This document shows, one piece after another, positions 25,279 to 39,981 of a stretch of DNA of 64,000 nucleotides (position 1 is its first letter; every line of letters starts with the position of its first letter). The notes under the pieces were generated by a model. The model did not search any database and was not told the DNA's origin. It worked only from the letters and a program-made list of their open reading frames with translations. Where the stretch lies: contig NC_036457.1 in the NCBI RefSeq assembly GCF_002775205.1, positions 3,891,650 through 3,955,649 on the forward strand. Direction: 5' to 3'. A program made the translations under genes and the position numbers. This DNA comes from Xiphophorus maculatus (lineage: Eukaryota > Chordata > Actinopteri > Cyprinodontiformes > Poeciliidae).

Positions 25279-28200
25279 ATGTCTCAGATCCAGCACGCGG
25301 TTCCGGACGGACCGATCCGGTACACGCAGATCTGCACCCGCAGCACCAGCTGCTCCTCCCCGCCGACATCGTCCTCCGCCGCCGGCACCGAGCCGCCGTC
25401 CTGCCCCGGACACCGCGGCCGGACTCCCCGCAGGAAGTGGCAGGTGTTCCCGGGGCGGAACCGGTTCTACTGCGACGGGCGGGTGATGATGGCGCGGCAG
25501 ACCGGGGTGTTCTACCTGACCCTGGTGCTCATCCTCCTCACCAGCGGCCTCTTCTTCGCCTTCGAGTGAGTCACGTTTGGGTTTAAAGCTCATATCTCAG
25601 AATATTTAGATGCGAAAACTTTACGTTAAACTTTAAATGTTTGCCAAAGTGGAGATTATAATCCTAAATGTTTTCAATCTGAAGATTTGGGATTCAGCCA
25701 CTTTCATGAAGCTAAATGATCATTTCTGACACATTTTACACACTTTGGGCCCCTGAGTTACTGTTCAGTAACATTCTGGGCCCCTAACTTTTGAAATTTA
25801 ACATTTTGGGCCCCTAACTTGTTGCTATTTAACCCGTTGGGCCCCAACCTCATTAAAAATGATAACTTGTCTCATTGTTTTGTTTCCTCCTGCTGTATCG
25901 AGCTCTCTGATTGGTTGAGATGCTCAGCCTGTCTCTCTGTGTCCTCAGCTGTCCCTACCTGGCGTCCAACCTCAGTCCGGCCATCCCGGCCGTCGGCGCT
26001 GTCCTCTTCGTCTTCGTCATGGGGATGCTGTTCAGGGCGAGCTTCAGCGACCCCGGCGTCCTGCCCAGGGCGACGCCCGACGAGGCGGCCGACCTGGAGA
26101 GGCAGATCGGTAACCATGGAGACGCAGATTAGTGGGCATTGTTGCAGAAGTCTGGAGTTTGTCGTTCAGTAGTTTCCCTCCTCCTCCGCGCCGTCGGAGC
26201 GCTGAGTCACATGTCGCCTCCTGGTTTCCATGGAAACTGAAAGTCGCCGTCTATTTCTGGAAGACAGTCATTCCCTGATTTACTTCCTGATGGAGACGAT
26301 CAAACATGGAGGACGATGACGGCAACGCCGTCAGAGGAAGAAGAAAACATTTTGTTTCTGAAACTCCAGGAAGTTCTTCTGATTCCAGAGAAACAAATTC
26401 ATCCATCAAAGATACATCCAACCATCTGAACATCCAACCATCCATCCAACCATCTCAACATCCAACCATCCATCCAACCATCTGAACATCCAACCAACCC
26501 ACTCATCTATGTATCCATTTGTCCGTTTATCCATGCATCTAAATATCCATCCGTCCAAATATTCATCCACCAAACATCCAACCACTCATCCATCCATCAA
26601 AGTTCCTCCAGGATGTTTTTATGTTTATTTTATTTTGTCTAGTCGCTCTATTTCAGGAGTCATTTGTATTTCAGTTTTCCTCTTTGACCTCTCAGGTCTT
26701 GACCTCTCAGGCCTTTGACCTCTCAGGTCTTGACCTCTGAGGTCAGAGTGTGTTGTATCAGCAGCTGTAGCTTCGTCTCTGAGCCGCTCTTTGTTTTCAG
26801 ACTCGACCAGCTGCTCCAAGCCGCCGCCTCGCAGCAGAGAGGTTCTCATCAACGGTCAGACCGTCAAGCTCAAGTACTGCTTCACCTGCAAGATCTTCCG
26901 GCCGCCGCGCGCGTCCCACTGCAGCCTCTGTGACAACTGTGTCGGTCAGTTTACCTCGTATGTTTCTGCTTTCTGTCACTTTCAGCCATGGATTTACATT
27001 TTTCTCCAATCTCTCATTGAGTCTCGGGTTTTTCCAGGTTCTTTATGTGCTAATTTTTGCTGTTTTTTTGTTGCTGCAGAGCGTTTCGACCATCACTGCC
27101 CCTGGGTGGGGAACTGTGTCGGACGGAGGAACTACCGCTTCTTCTACCTCTTCATCCTCTCCCTCTCCTTCCTCACCATCTTCATCTTCTCCTTCGTCAT
27201 CACACATGTCGTCCTCAGTGAGTAACCGAGCTTCTGCCACCTCCTCACATTGTTTTCTGTTGTGACTCAGCAGCTGATCTCTTTAAAAATCTGCTGAAAG
27301 GTTTCTAATACTCAGGAGACAAAACTTTGAGAACATTTTAGAAAAATCCAACCTTTAATTCACAGATTGCAACGGAAGACTGTTTAGAAAATTATCCCAC
27401 TAAAAAGATCTCTGCTGTAATTTAACAGTGTTATGTTGCATGAAATGAGATCAGAGTGCGACAGAAAGATGGAGCTTTGCATAAAAATACAGAAAGACAG
27501 AGACAAAGTCGCACTTCAAATGTTTTTGTTTATTTGACCTAATTAAGATCCTGATTTTTCTTACAATCCCTGACTTTTCCAAAACTGGAAATTGGCTTAG
27601 GATAACTTCCAAAGTCATCATTTTCAAGTCAGAAAATTTTATTTTGCTCCAGAAAACAATAAAAAAATAAAAGGATCAGGCATCGAAGCATGATCCTTAT
27701 ACCCTGAGAAACTCCATGCTGTTACTACAAACCAGTGGTGAGCACCGCTAACTAAGAAGCTAGCTGCATTAACACTTATAAACATTATTTCTGCTAACGC
27801 TAAAGCGCTACAACAACATAGTATTTAGCTGAAGCTAAACTTAAGGTGTATTAAGGAAGAGATATTTATTCAAACTTTGAACAAAACGTTTGACTCGTCT
27901 CTTCCTTCAAAGCCGGGTCCTCTCGACGAGGAGCAGGGCAGCTGTAAAGCGAAACTACAACAAGGCGTGTTGACGTCACAGATCACAGAGTTTAATTCAT
28001 ACAAAGCAACGCATGGATGAGTTAACAAAGCTGCAGAGATACAGAGATATACATTTTATCACAAAATAAGACACACAAGGGAAGACAGACACACACGAAA
28101 CACATAAGACAGACAAAGGCGCCCATGTGGAGAAAAGATGGAAAAACTCTGAGACTCTCCGGTGCTGACCTGGAATTTTAACTAAAGAGGCGTTTCCCTA

Positions 28201-31200
28201 TTTAATATATGCAAAGAAGGCGTTCTGTTGTTTGACCAATCAGGGACCTGTTTCGGCCCCCCAGAGAACCCCGGAAACTCCCCTTCTTACAGCTCAGCTT
28301 CTAAGGTGATCTGTTTTTTGTCCAAGCGAAAGGGGGGACCACTCCGTGTCCCTCTCCGCCTGATACGGGAGAGGCGCCAAGAAGTCTCTAACCCCTTTCG
28401 GACTGTAAATTTTATTGCTGTGTCTGTCAGCGGGGGAGGAAAAAAGGGCCCTGCTTCTTCAGCTGAATTCCCAAATGCTCAACAGAAACTGTTCCAAATT
28501 AAAGTGTTGGCTATACCTTTACACATGTCGTGGATTAGCTGTATTAAGCACCAAACAATAATTATTTTCTTAACAGGTGCTAAGTTAAAAAATGACACAA
28601 CATGTTTTCAAAGTTGCAAAAGCACTAAGCTTAAATTTTGCTCTGCTATTAGCAGAAGTGTTTCCACCACTTATGAAATCTGATATGAACAGACAGAACC
28701 ATCATTTTTGGATAATTCATCCCAGTTTTGATTTGTTTTTTCCTTTTTACCATGAGGAACTTCATGCAGTTGCTAAAAACTACTGATTGTACCGCTAACT
28801 AAAAATCTAGTTGTGCTAACGCTGAAACTTTAATCCTAAGTATTAGTTGTGCTAATGCTAAAGCCTTAAAACAACATAGTATGTAATGGAAGCTATTGCT
28901 AAAGCGCTAACTACAACAATGTTGACTTGATACCCACCATGTAAATGTAAACAATGCAAAACAATTTCAAAGTTAGCTTTCAAAGCTAGCTCTGCTATTA
29001 GCGGATTGAATGCCCACCTGCTAACAACTGATATTAACAGACAGAATCATCCTTTCTGGATAATTCAGGATGTTTTCTGCTGTTTTTGTGTTGGAAAGGT
29101 TTTAAACCTGTCATGTTAACACATTTAACTCCACTGAACCGGGCGGTTGAAAGCAGTTTCTGTGTTGACGGAGGTTTAACCCTGATCACTGGGTTCTGGG
29201 GATTTTTTACTGTCATCAACCAGACTCTCTTCTCAGGTCGTTAAAGTTGTTTATGTGGCCCGAAGCTTCAAACTCCAGAGCTGTGAGGCTCTTTAACAAC
29301 CAGCAGACAGTCTCAGATAAACTCGTGTTTTCTTCTGAGTGCTCCTTGTTTTTTGTTTTTAGCAGCGCTGCTATAAAAAGATGCAGCACAGAGTGGTGAC
29401 TTTGATCTGCATGAAATTAACTGCAGCCTCTGACGCCTTCACTTCTCCTCGGTGTCTTTGTGTTTAAAACACACAAACAATCCCTCAAAGGTTAAAACTT
29501 TGAAATGTTTCTGTGGTTTTCTGGTTATTTTTGGCCGTTTCCTGATGCCCGTTTTCCTGTCTTCACACCTCGCTAACTCCATTAGCTCAATGAGATTTAG
29601 CTTGTTTTAGCAATAAAACCTTTTTCTGTCTAACTGTGGGGGGATTTTTTTTAGATTTAGCTTAAAAACGGGAACAAATTACATCTTCTTGGTGAATCAG
29701 TTCTTCACTGTAAAACAGAAACATCAGGATGAATGGGTGAACTTTATTAAAGAAGTTATGAATCTCTTCTTCTTTGTTGTTTTCCAGGATCAAACCGGAC
29801 CGGATTCCTGACCACACTCAAAGACAGTCCAGCTAGATATCCTTCAGAGCCCAAAGGTTCTGCTTGTGGAGCTTCTAAAAGTTCTGAAACAAAACAAATC
29901 GCCTGTTTTGACGGAAACGTCACATTTATACATATAAAACACAAAATAACTTGGTTATAAATCCAGTCTTGACAAAAAAATGGCTCTGCTATTAGAAGAA
30001 GTGTTTCCACCACTTATGGAAGCTGACATAAACAGACAGAACCAACATTTTTGGATAATTCATCCCAGTTTTCATCCCAGTTAGCGTAGCTGTAAACGTG
30101 GTGATAAACTTAGCCACTACCGTAGCCATAAGCATGACTGTGTGAGTACAACTGTTAGCCTGGCTGTAAAGTTACCATTAGCATAGCCTTAAAAGTTACG
30201 ATAAGTGTAGCTGTTAGGGTAGCCATAAGCATCACTGTGTATGTCCTGCTGTAAGCGTAGCCGTTAGAGTGGGTGTAAAACTGGCTGTAAGCACAGCGGG
30301 TAGCATAGCTGTTAGCTGGGATTCATCGTCTATTTGGCTGTAAGCAGAACCAGTCTGATCAGGAAAAGCTGTAAACATTCAGCCCTTCCAACATGGAGTT
30401 CAGATCTGACACAGAAAATCCACCACAGGCATTAATTAGCTCCCATACAGTCCCTCCCCTCCGCGTTTCTGATAAATCAATCCCTGACGCTGCCACCCTC
30501 TACAGCTCGATACGTCCAGTAATGCACTGCCAAGGTCAAAGTGTCGCCTCCCTGACAGGGACATCAGCTTCCCTGATGGGGGAAATGAATCAAGTCCAGA
30601 TGAAAACATTTCAGTTTGTTTCCGAGTCGTGAGCCTCCATGTTTGACTCCTTCACTCCGCTTTGCACCATCCTGGAGGTGGTGGTGTGCTTCTTCTCCGT
30701 CTGGTCCATCGTGGGCCTGTCGGGCTTCCATACCTACCTGATCAGCTCCAACCAGACCACTAACGAGGACGTGAGTATCCCAGCGCTCCCAGTTAGACCA
30801 GCATGACCTATCTAATGATTTAACCCTGGTGTTCCCGTTCAGATCAAAGGAACCTGGTCCAGAAAGGAGGGAAAGGACAATTACAACCCGTACAGCTACG
30901 GAAATGTCCTGACCAACTGCTGCGCGGCGCTGTGTGGGCCGCTGCCTCCCAGGTCAGCAGTAAACCAGCACTAATGCTGGTACAGGTAACCATGGTAACC
31001 AGATATAACTCAGGTAACCAGAGGTAATTAGAGGCCATTAGCAAGACCAAGGCTAAAGTCTGTCATAGAAACTAATTTAGCTGGACGATAAATTATCCCA
31101 GACGTTATTGAGATAAACGATAATATTGCGGTTTGACACCATTTTCAACTGATGTAATGCAAGAAGATATTCTCAAAAATCAATAATTTAAATGTGTTAA

Positions 31201-33120
31201 TGAACATTTAACACTGGAACTGGGAGACATTTTAAATATCCAGAACAAATGAACAAAACAACAAATTCAATGGACTGAATAAAGGGGCTAGTTGAGACCA
31301 AACACCAGAGTTTTGGAAGAAAAACGATAAATCATGCAAATTGAAATTATTGAGTTTGTTTTAATTTTTGTGTGATTAATTGACTTATTACTTATTGCAA
31401 CAGGGCATATATGAAATAGGACTAAAATCTGGGTCAGAAAACAAAAACAAACTAAAAACCTGAATCTTGACTAAAATCTGCTTCAGATTCTGGACTAAAA
31501 AGAATTTAGACTAAAAACAAAAAATCATGACGTAAATCAGGAGAACTTCTGATTTAAATAAATATATCATGAAATGAATAAATGTACCAACGACTAATTA
31601 TAGAATGTACAGTAATATATAGCTTATTCACTTATGTACAAGAAATTAAAAGAAATACATATAATTATTCAACTCTATATTTTATTTTAATTCGTCTAAA
31701 TTAACAAGATTAATTAATCACATAGATTTTATTGCATTAAAATTGATTATTTTTTATTTAAAATTTTCAGCCCAGCCCACCACTAATATTAATATATACA
31801 GAGGAAAAAACAGACACAAAACCCTCTGAACTGAATAACAGCTGTGGATTTCAGTCCAGTCATTCAGAAAAGGAGGGAATCACCATAGCAACCAGTGACT
31901 AGCCACATTTTGTGTGTTGGACTTTCAAAATAAAGCTATCACTCCAGCTCATTCATAGATTATGATAATAAACATAGAAACCTTTAATATTGCTAGTTGC
32001 TGCTGCCATCAGTTTGGGTTTGGAGCCTTGACCTCTGACCTCTCCTCTTGTTTGTGTGTCAGTCTGATCGACAGGAGGGGTCCGATCCAGGCCGACACGC
32101 CGCAGACCGCCCCCCAGTCCAACGGGACCGGCGGCAGCAGCTACGCCCCCACGCAGCTCCACAGTCACATGGTAGGTGGATATCACCCAGGGCGGCTGCA
32201 ACATGGGGCGGAGCTTCCTGTCAACTCTGCTACCTTCATGCAGCAAAGATTTCCGTTTGTGCCGCTGTCATTTTATATTTATTAGTACGTAGTTCCCACA
32301 AGTCTGAACCGGAGGTGATCCACCACCACGCCGCTGAACCGCCATCTTGGTAGGAAAGCCTAGCTGGCTTCCAGACCAACTAAAACAAAGCATAGTGACA
32401 CTCTTGATCAATGTGCAAGAGAAAGATACATCAGCAAAATGGCTGCTGTCAGGATTGATCCGTGTGAGACGGAGAACATGGCTGGTTTATTGTTGTCATA
32501 GCAACTCCATAGCAACGGTCATGACAGTTGGTTACAGATACCTACCAAGATGGCTGCCGGCTACAAAGTTCCCAGGAGTGTGACATCACATGAGAGCTAG
32601 GTATATCTTCAAAATGATGGCGCCACAAACGATTTGGTCAGATTTGAATAAGTTTGGGTTCCAGCTTCACTCCGGTCACCTCCTGTCTCCCCAGTGTGAC
32701 CAGGACCAGTGCATCCAGAGCACCAAGTTCGTCCTGCAGGCCGCCGCCACGCCGCTGCTCCACAGCGACCCCGTCGTCCTGCCGCCTCTCCCTGCCAAGC
32801 CCGCCTCGCTGGGCGGGCCCTGTGCCTACCTGGGCCCCGCCCAGCCGACGCTGCCGTCCTGCGCCGGAGACGTCCTGACCCTGAGGGACGTCGCCGTCGA
32901 CTCCCACTGCCACCACCACCTGCACTTGCACCACCTGCACCACCACCAGCACTTCGTCAGCCCCGAGGAGACACCCTGCGGGACGCCGCAGGGGGCCCTG
33001 CCCTGCCCCGCCCACATGCACCTGCAGCACCCGGCGCCGCAGGTCCGCTACGACCCCGTGACCCAGGACTCGCTGCACGAAGACTCGGTCAGAGGATTGG
33101 TGAAACTCAGCTCCGTCTGA
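25279..33120 (+). CDS. zdhhc14: palmitoyltransferase ZDHHC14 (complete, 9 exons)
   Basis: A four-pass Golgi/ER membrane enzyme that S-acylates cysteines of target proteins. Exons: 25279-25565, 25949-26109, 26801-26944, 27080-27217, 29788-29836, 30668-30770, 30843-30952, 32063-32171, 32695-33120, giving 508 residues (human about 488). Membrane segments: [20 protein letters not shown] (about 75-96), [36 protein letters not shown] and [14 protein letters not shown]. The zinc-binding cysteine-rich domain runs [18 protein letters not shown] to the catalytic DHHC at residues 201-204, then PWVGNC. The family TTxE motif is present (TTNED). The His/Pro-rich tail ends [18 protein letters not shown], which distinguishes it from most relatives. 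ZDHHC18 is the close alternative. Eight introns exist: seven GT-AG and one AT-AC (29837-30667). Confidence 0.94.
26400..26600. repeat. CATCCAAC/CATC tetranucleotide-like repeats in zdhhc14 intron 2
   Basis: Degenerate runs of CCATCCAACCATCTGAACAT units; further on (26690-26745) GACCTCTCAGGTCTT is repeated three to four times, close to the exon at 26801. Confidence 0.8.
27880..28480 (-). mobile_element. candidate solo LTR-like fragment in zdhhc14 intron 4
   Basis: Within the 2.6-kb intron, the minus strand shows a promoter-like order: a CCAAT box (GATTGGTC, plus 28235 region), then a TATA-like CATATATTAAAT near 28205, then about 200 bases later ATTAAA near 27,990. This is preceded by dense GC-rich sequence unlike the flanks. 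The layout resembles the U3-R-U5 of a long terminal repeat. No primer-binding site, coding frame or clean TG..CA ends could be fixed, so an intronic regulatory element remains possible. Confidence 0.25.
28650..30074. repeat. three dispersed copies of an ~80-bp repeat in zdhhc14 introns
   Basis: Copies at about 28650-28732, 28990-29072 and 29990-30074 share AGAAGTGTTTCCACCACTTA, then AACAGACAGAACCA and TTTTGGATAATTCATCCCAG; the middle copy is more diverged. The surrounding 'GCTAACGCTAAAGC' sequence at 27,730-27,850 and 28,770-28,920 also matches between the two places, so a larger unit (about 1 kb) may have been duplicated. The third copy lies inside the AT-AC intron. Confidence 0.65.
29837..30667 (+). 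other. zdhhc14: AT-AC (U12-type) intron of zdhhc14
   Basis: The exon ending at 29836 is followed by ATATCCTT, the textbook minor-spliceosome 5' splice site. The next exon starts at 30668 after ..TTTGCAC, so the intron ends in AC. A branch-site match TCCTTCAC lies at 30648-30655, its A 13 bases before the intron end, the spacing typical of U12 introns. Joining these positions restores Ser and the expected reading [15 protein letters not shown]. No GT-AG pair at this junction keeps the conserved protein intact. Confidence 0.88.
31066..31405 (+). repeat. dispersed ~350-bp repeat, copy 3
   Basis: Matches the 96-475 copy along its length: GACGATAAATTATCCCAGAC, GATAAACGATAATATTG, AACACTGGAACTGGGAGACA and ACTTATTGCAACAGG. 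It lies in zdhhc14 intron 7. Confidence 0.75.
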
Positions 33121-33560
33121 ACCGCCAGACAGAAAAACTTCAGGAATGTAACAAAAAAAACAAAACCTTTAAAATGACTAAAAACTGATTTATTTTTTTA
33201 TTTTTATGGCTTCTGAGTTTCTAATTCCACCTTTTCAGAGTTTAATTTGGAGCTGCGAAAGTTCATATTTTCACTTTTTGGTGTATTTTAAATGAAAAAA
33301 CAAAACACAAAGTTTTTCATCAGTGGAGAAATGGAAGTCAGATGATGGTGGGAGAGATATTTGAAGCTAAATACAATACAATCCTGGAAGTGCTGGGATG
33401 GCCTAGTAAAGGTCCAACTGAGAATCTGCTAAACGTGAAAACTTTCAGAGTGAGTTTGAGATGTTTTGTGAAGAGGAAATGTTCAGAGCTGAACAAGAAA
33501 AACCTGCAGCAGGAAGAGATTCAAAAATTTTCTGAATAAAAAAAGCATGCCACACTTTTC
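33121..33560 (+). other. zdhhc14: zdhhc14 3' UTR with polyadenylation signal
   Basis: Non-coding sequence after the stop at 33118-33120. AATAAA occurs at 33535-33540, and a second candidate (AATAAAA) lies near 33604. A-rich and T-rich runs follow the stop. Confidence 0.5.
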
Positions 33561-34173
33561 AGATTTACTTCCACTTGCCAGTGAGGGACTATTTTGTGTT
33601 CCTAATAAAATACACTGAAGTTTATGGTTTTTAATATGGCAGAGTGTGGAAGTACGTGTTAGTACTTCCGCAGGGTTCTGGGTTCGTCAGTGCTTTTATT
33701 TTGAAATTCAGAACTTTTGGTTGTTTGGTTTCAGGTGTTTAATGCATTCAGGTGAAGCAGTTTGAGCTGCACCAGGACCAAAGCCGGTCTTCTCTTCTTT
33801 CTACCTTAATCTTCCTCCTCAGAAAGGAATTTATTGGACTTTAAATCCAGAATAAGCTACTTGATGATGATGATGATGACTCCTTCTTCTTCTTTGATTG
33901 TTTCTGCAGAGCTATTGAGCTGATGCGGCCCAGCTACACTGCCACACACATTGTCAAGTTTTATACCGATGTTGTCTTCACTGCATTGAATTAAACCATT
34001 TTGTGCTTTTATTCTGAAGGTCATATATTGTTCCCTGCTGAAACCCTTCACATTAAAAGATCCACAGATAAACTTTTACAGATAAAAACTGAAGTTATCA
34101 AACTCTTCAGAGAGAAATAAACCAAACATTTCCTAAATATGTTGTCAGTTTATATTTGATCATTTCTGATTAT

Positions 34174-34176
<3 letters not shown>

Positions 34177-34262
<86 letters not shown>

Positions 34263-34295
34263 GTATTTTACTCCATTTATAAATGGAGTAAAATA
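34177..34295. repeat. (TA)n microsatellite followed by a perfect palindrome
   Basis: About 80 bases of uninterrupted TA are followed, after a few bases, by a perfect 32-base palindrome at 34264-34295 with 16-base arms (TATTTTACTCCATTTA and its complement) and no spacer. Both can extrude cruciforms. Six-frame translation gives a meaningless Tyr-Ile repeat here. Confidence 0.95.
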
Positions 34296-34299
34296 TGTC

Positions 34300-34515
34300 A
34301 GGCATCCAGGCCGCCAGATGGCAGACGTAAACTTCCGTAGTACTCCTAAACATCCAATGAGCGGCCGCCGCGGGCGGTAACCTGGATACAGTTACTGGGC
34401 AGATTGCCCCGACGTCAGCTGCGAGGGAAGAGGGATTTAAAAGACTTCTGGAAGTTTTAGAGGGAAAACCGAGGAGAATGGTTCAGTTTAAAACGGAATC
34501 CGAGTTTTATAAAAG
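34300..34515 (+). promoter_or_regulatory. orphan CpG-rich island with possible first exon
   Basis: A short GC/CpG-rich patch (AGCGGCCGCCGCGGGCGG near 34360, then a CRE-like GACGTCAG near 34411) is followed by an ATG at 34478 in good context (AGAATGG). A 13-codon open stretch MVQFKTESEFYKR ends at a consensus donor AAAAG/GTAAAA (34515/34516). I do not recognise the peptide and find no second exon before rrm2. It could be a non-coding RNA promoter, an alternative upstream promoter, or chance. Confidence 0.3.
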
Positions 34516-35009
34516 GTAAAAATATCCGTAATCCAACAGAAATACAAATTATAAAACTATCTATCAGTAAAACCAAACATTATCAAACCGATTATTAAGG
34601 AAGAGACTAATTCCTGGAATGTATTCTTTCATTGTAGGCATGTTTGCTGGGATTTCAAAATAAATAAACCGATAACTGCACTAAAATGCTTGCAGTACGC
34701 ATTTTTTAAGAATTCTGCTGATTTTTCTGTATGAAGCATATTTTCGCGCGAACAGGTTTGTTGACAACGCCTTTTTATGACATAAACAAAGGAAAAAGCG
34801 CGGCAGATGCACGCAGCTGCCGCAAAAAAACACCATAAAATTCCTCCCACTTTTATTATATTGTCTTTATATAGATTCACGTTTACATAATTTAATCTGT
34901 TGCAAGTTAAGATGTTGAATTCATCGCAAGAAAGCGGGTTTAATATGCAGTTACATGCTTACACACGTATTCTGTGGAAAATAAGTCAAATGTGTTATTT
35001 GACTGATTA

Positions 35010-35215
35010 GTGATTAGTCAAACTAATAACATGATTAGTGTTACACCAATCATGGTAATACTAATCATTACCATGATTAGTATTGATTATAATGATTAGA
35101 TCAGTGTACCATTAATCATGGTAATAATTAATGATTAGTGTCTAATCACTAATCATGGTGCCATGATTAGTGATTAAACAGACTAATCATGGCACCATAT
35201 TAGTGTATTTAAGCT
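35010..35215. repeat. AT-rich cluster of interleaved inverted repeats
   Basis: The motifs ATTAGT, ACTAATCATGGT and ACCATGATTAGT recur in both orientations about a dozen times in 200 bases. They form several overlapping hairpins. The block is upstream of the rrm2 promoter; no protein is encoded. Confidence 0.7.
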
Positions 35216-35439
35216 GTTATTTATAGTATTATTAAATGAATAAAACAATAATTTAGCATTTAAGGATTTCCTTTTGCTGTTATCGACATCCACGACTTAA
35301 CGTCGTAGTTTAAATACACGCCTATTTGTTTTTGATCTAAGATAGACATATTTTACTACTAACCTTTTTTATGTTTCATAAACGGTCGTTTTAATTGTTT
35401 TGTAACGTCAGTTCTTCAGCAGTTTTGTAACTTTTGCCG

Positions 35440-35640
35440 GTTTGAATTTCCCGCAGTATTTGCACGTAGTACGTAAGGACGTTCCATCAGCTGATTGGCT
35501 GAGTTGTTAAAGGGGTGGCATGCGCTGTGCTCCTATTGGCTGGGGGAGTTCTAGCGGGAAGGTTCCAATAAAAAAGCAAGCAGACAACAGAAGCCGCTTC
35601 ATTCTCCGCTGTCTGTCTTTATGTTCGTTGCTTCTTCTTA
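35440..35640 (+). promoter_or_regulatory. rrm2: rrm2 promoter with CCAAT and E2F-type sites
   Basis: Upstream of the rrm2 ATG (35737) lie TTTCCCGC (35447-35454, E2F-like), inverted CCAAT boxes (ATTGG at 35494-35498 and 35535-35539), GCGGGAA (35554-35560, E2F-like) and a direct CCAAT (35565-35569) running into an A/T-rich TATA-like AATAAAAAAG. NF-Y plus E2F sites are known features of S-phase genes including mammalian RRM2. Transcription probably begins near 35,590-35,620. Confidence 0.65.
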
Positions 35641-35736
35641 GTGCTAGCTTTCTGACCTTTCTTAGTCTCTTTAGACGTTAATTTTCTTATTCTTCCTTTT
35701 TATTCTTTATATTTGTGTGAAACCGAAGCATTAACG

Positions 35737-39115
<3,379 letters not shown>

Positions 39116-39343
39116 ACCGGGCCGGACCACCTGCACGCTCCAACTGGACCTGCAGAGCCTGGCCTTTATGAACTGAAGGTATCGGCCAATCAGAGCGCTG
39201 CAGCTCACCTGGAGTCAACAATGAAACACATTTTCACCTTCAGTGACTCTTCCTGGACTCTTAACTTAATTCAAATGCTTCATGTTTTCTGGGGTTTTAT
39301 ATTTAATTTGTATATAATGTTACCTTTTTTTGTCTTTTTTTTA

Positions 39344-39349
39344 AATAAA
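39344..39349 (+). terminator. rrm2: rrm2 polyadenylation signal
   Basis: AATAAA about 230 bases after the rrm2 stop codon, preceded by a U-rich stretch and followed by a TGTG-containing sequence. This predicts a short 3' UTR. Confidence 0.7.
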
Positions 39350-39981
39350 TGTTGTGCATATAAATGTGTCAGTTCTTCATTAAATGTATTTTTAGTTCAG
39401 GATTTTGAGCAGATTTTGGTTTCTGTTGGTTTTTCTTCCACGTTGGGGTCAAAGTTAAACATGAAGGCTCTAATTTTAGGTTATTGGTTCAGAACATTTC
39501 AGCCACTAAACCCAGATTTCAGGCCTGATCGCTACTTTCTAGGTGCAATAATTTAAACTTAGTCATTCAAATAAAGGTATTAATTATAGTCTGAGCTAAA
39601 GGGAGCATGTAGACGTTAAGAAGAAGGGATGATGGGATTGAATCTTGAGGCATCCAACATATGACTTCTAAGCTTTTTGGTTGACTTGGTAAAATTGTCA
39701 TTTTCTCTACATTTGCATTGATTCTAGATGTGTTGGTAGCTCCTGGGTTTAATACTAGAGAACAATGATTTTAAAAAAAAATTCAAAAGAATTGTATTTT
39801 AATTTTAAGTTATGTTAAATGTATGCCTTTGACCTAAAAACGTTTAGTTTATATAGGTAATGTAGTTTACGACTTGGGCTTGAAGGCACCGCCGCTCCTT
39901 TACCACGTGACCTGTTACGTCATACACGGAAGTAAACAAAGAGCCGAACGTTTCTAATTAATCGTTAGAATCTGCGTCAGA
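39350..39981 (+). other. spacer between rrm2 and lgals8 including the lgals8 5' region
   Basis: No coding signal. The first 500 bases are AT-rich and look unremarkable. Close to the lgals8 ATG lie CCACGTGACC (an E-box near 39903) and GTTACGTCAT (CRE-like near 39913), within a short higher-GC patch that is the likely lgals8 promoter. There is no TATA box in a convincing position. Confidence 0.45.

Larger units (their letters stand above)
33561..35736. other. intergenic region between zdhhc14 and rrm2
   Basis: The region holds a GAT triplet run near 33863, a long TA microsatellite (34177-34258), a 32-base palindrome (34264-34295), a short CpG-rich island with a possible first exon (34300-34515), an AT-rich block of inverted ATTAGT/ACTAAT repeats (about 35010-35215), and the rrm2 promoter. 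It separates genes that belong to different conserved blocks in mammals. Confidence 0.5.

Noticed and set aside
28228..28683. 151-codon plus-strand frame in zdhhc14 intron 4
   Set aside because: Lies in the LTR-like insert, has no recognisable domain and runs through non-coding-looking sequence.
32709..33188. 159-codon Pro/Ala-rich plus-strand frame
   Set aside because: Shifted frame of the last zdhhc14 exon; the true frame ends [18 protein letters not shown].
34150..34380. Tyr-Ile repeat frames on both strands
   Set aside because: Translation of a TA microsatellite.
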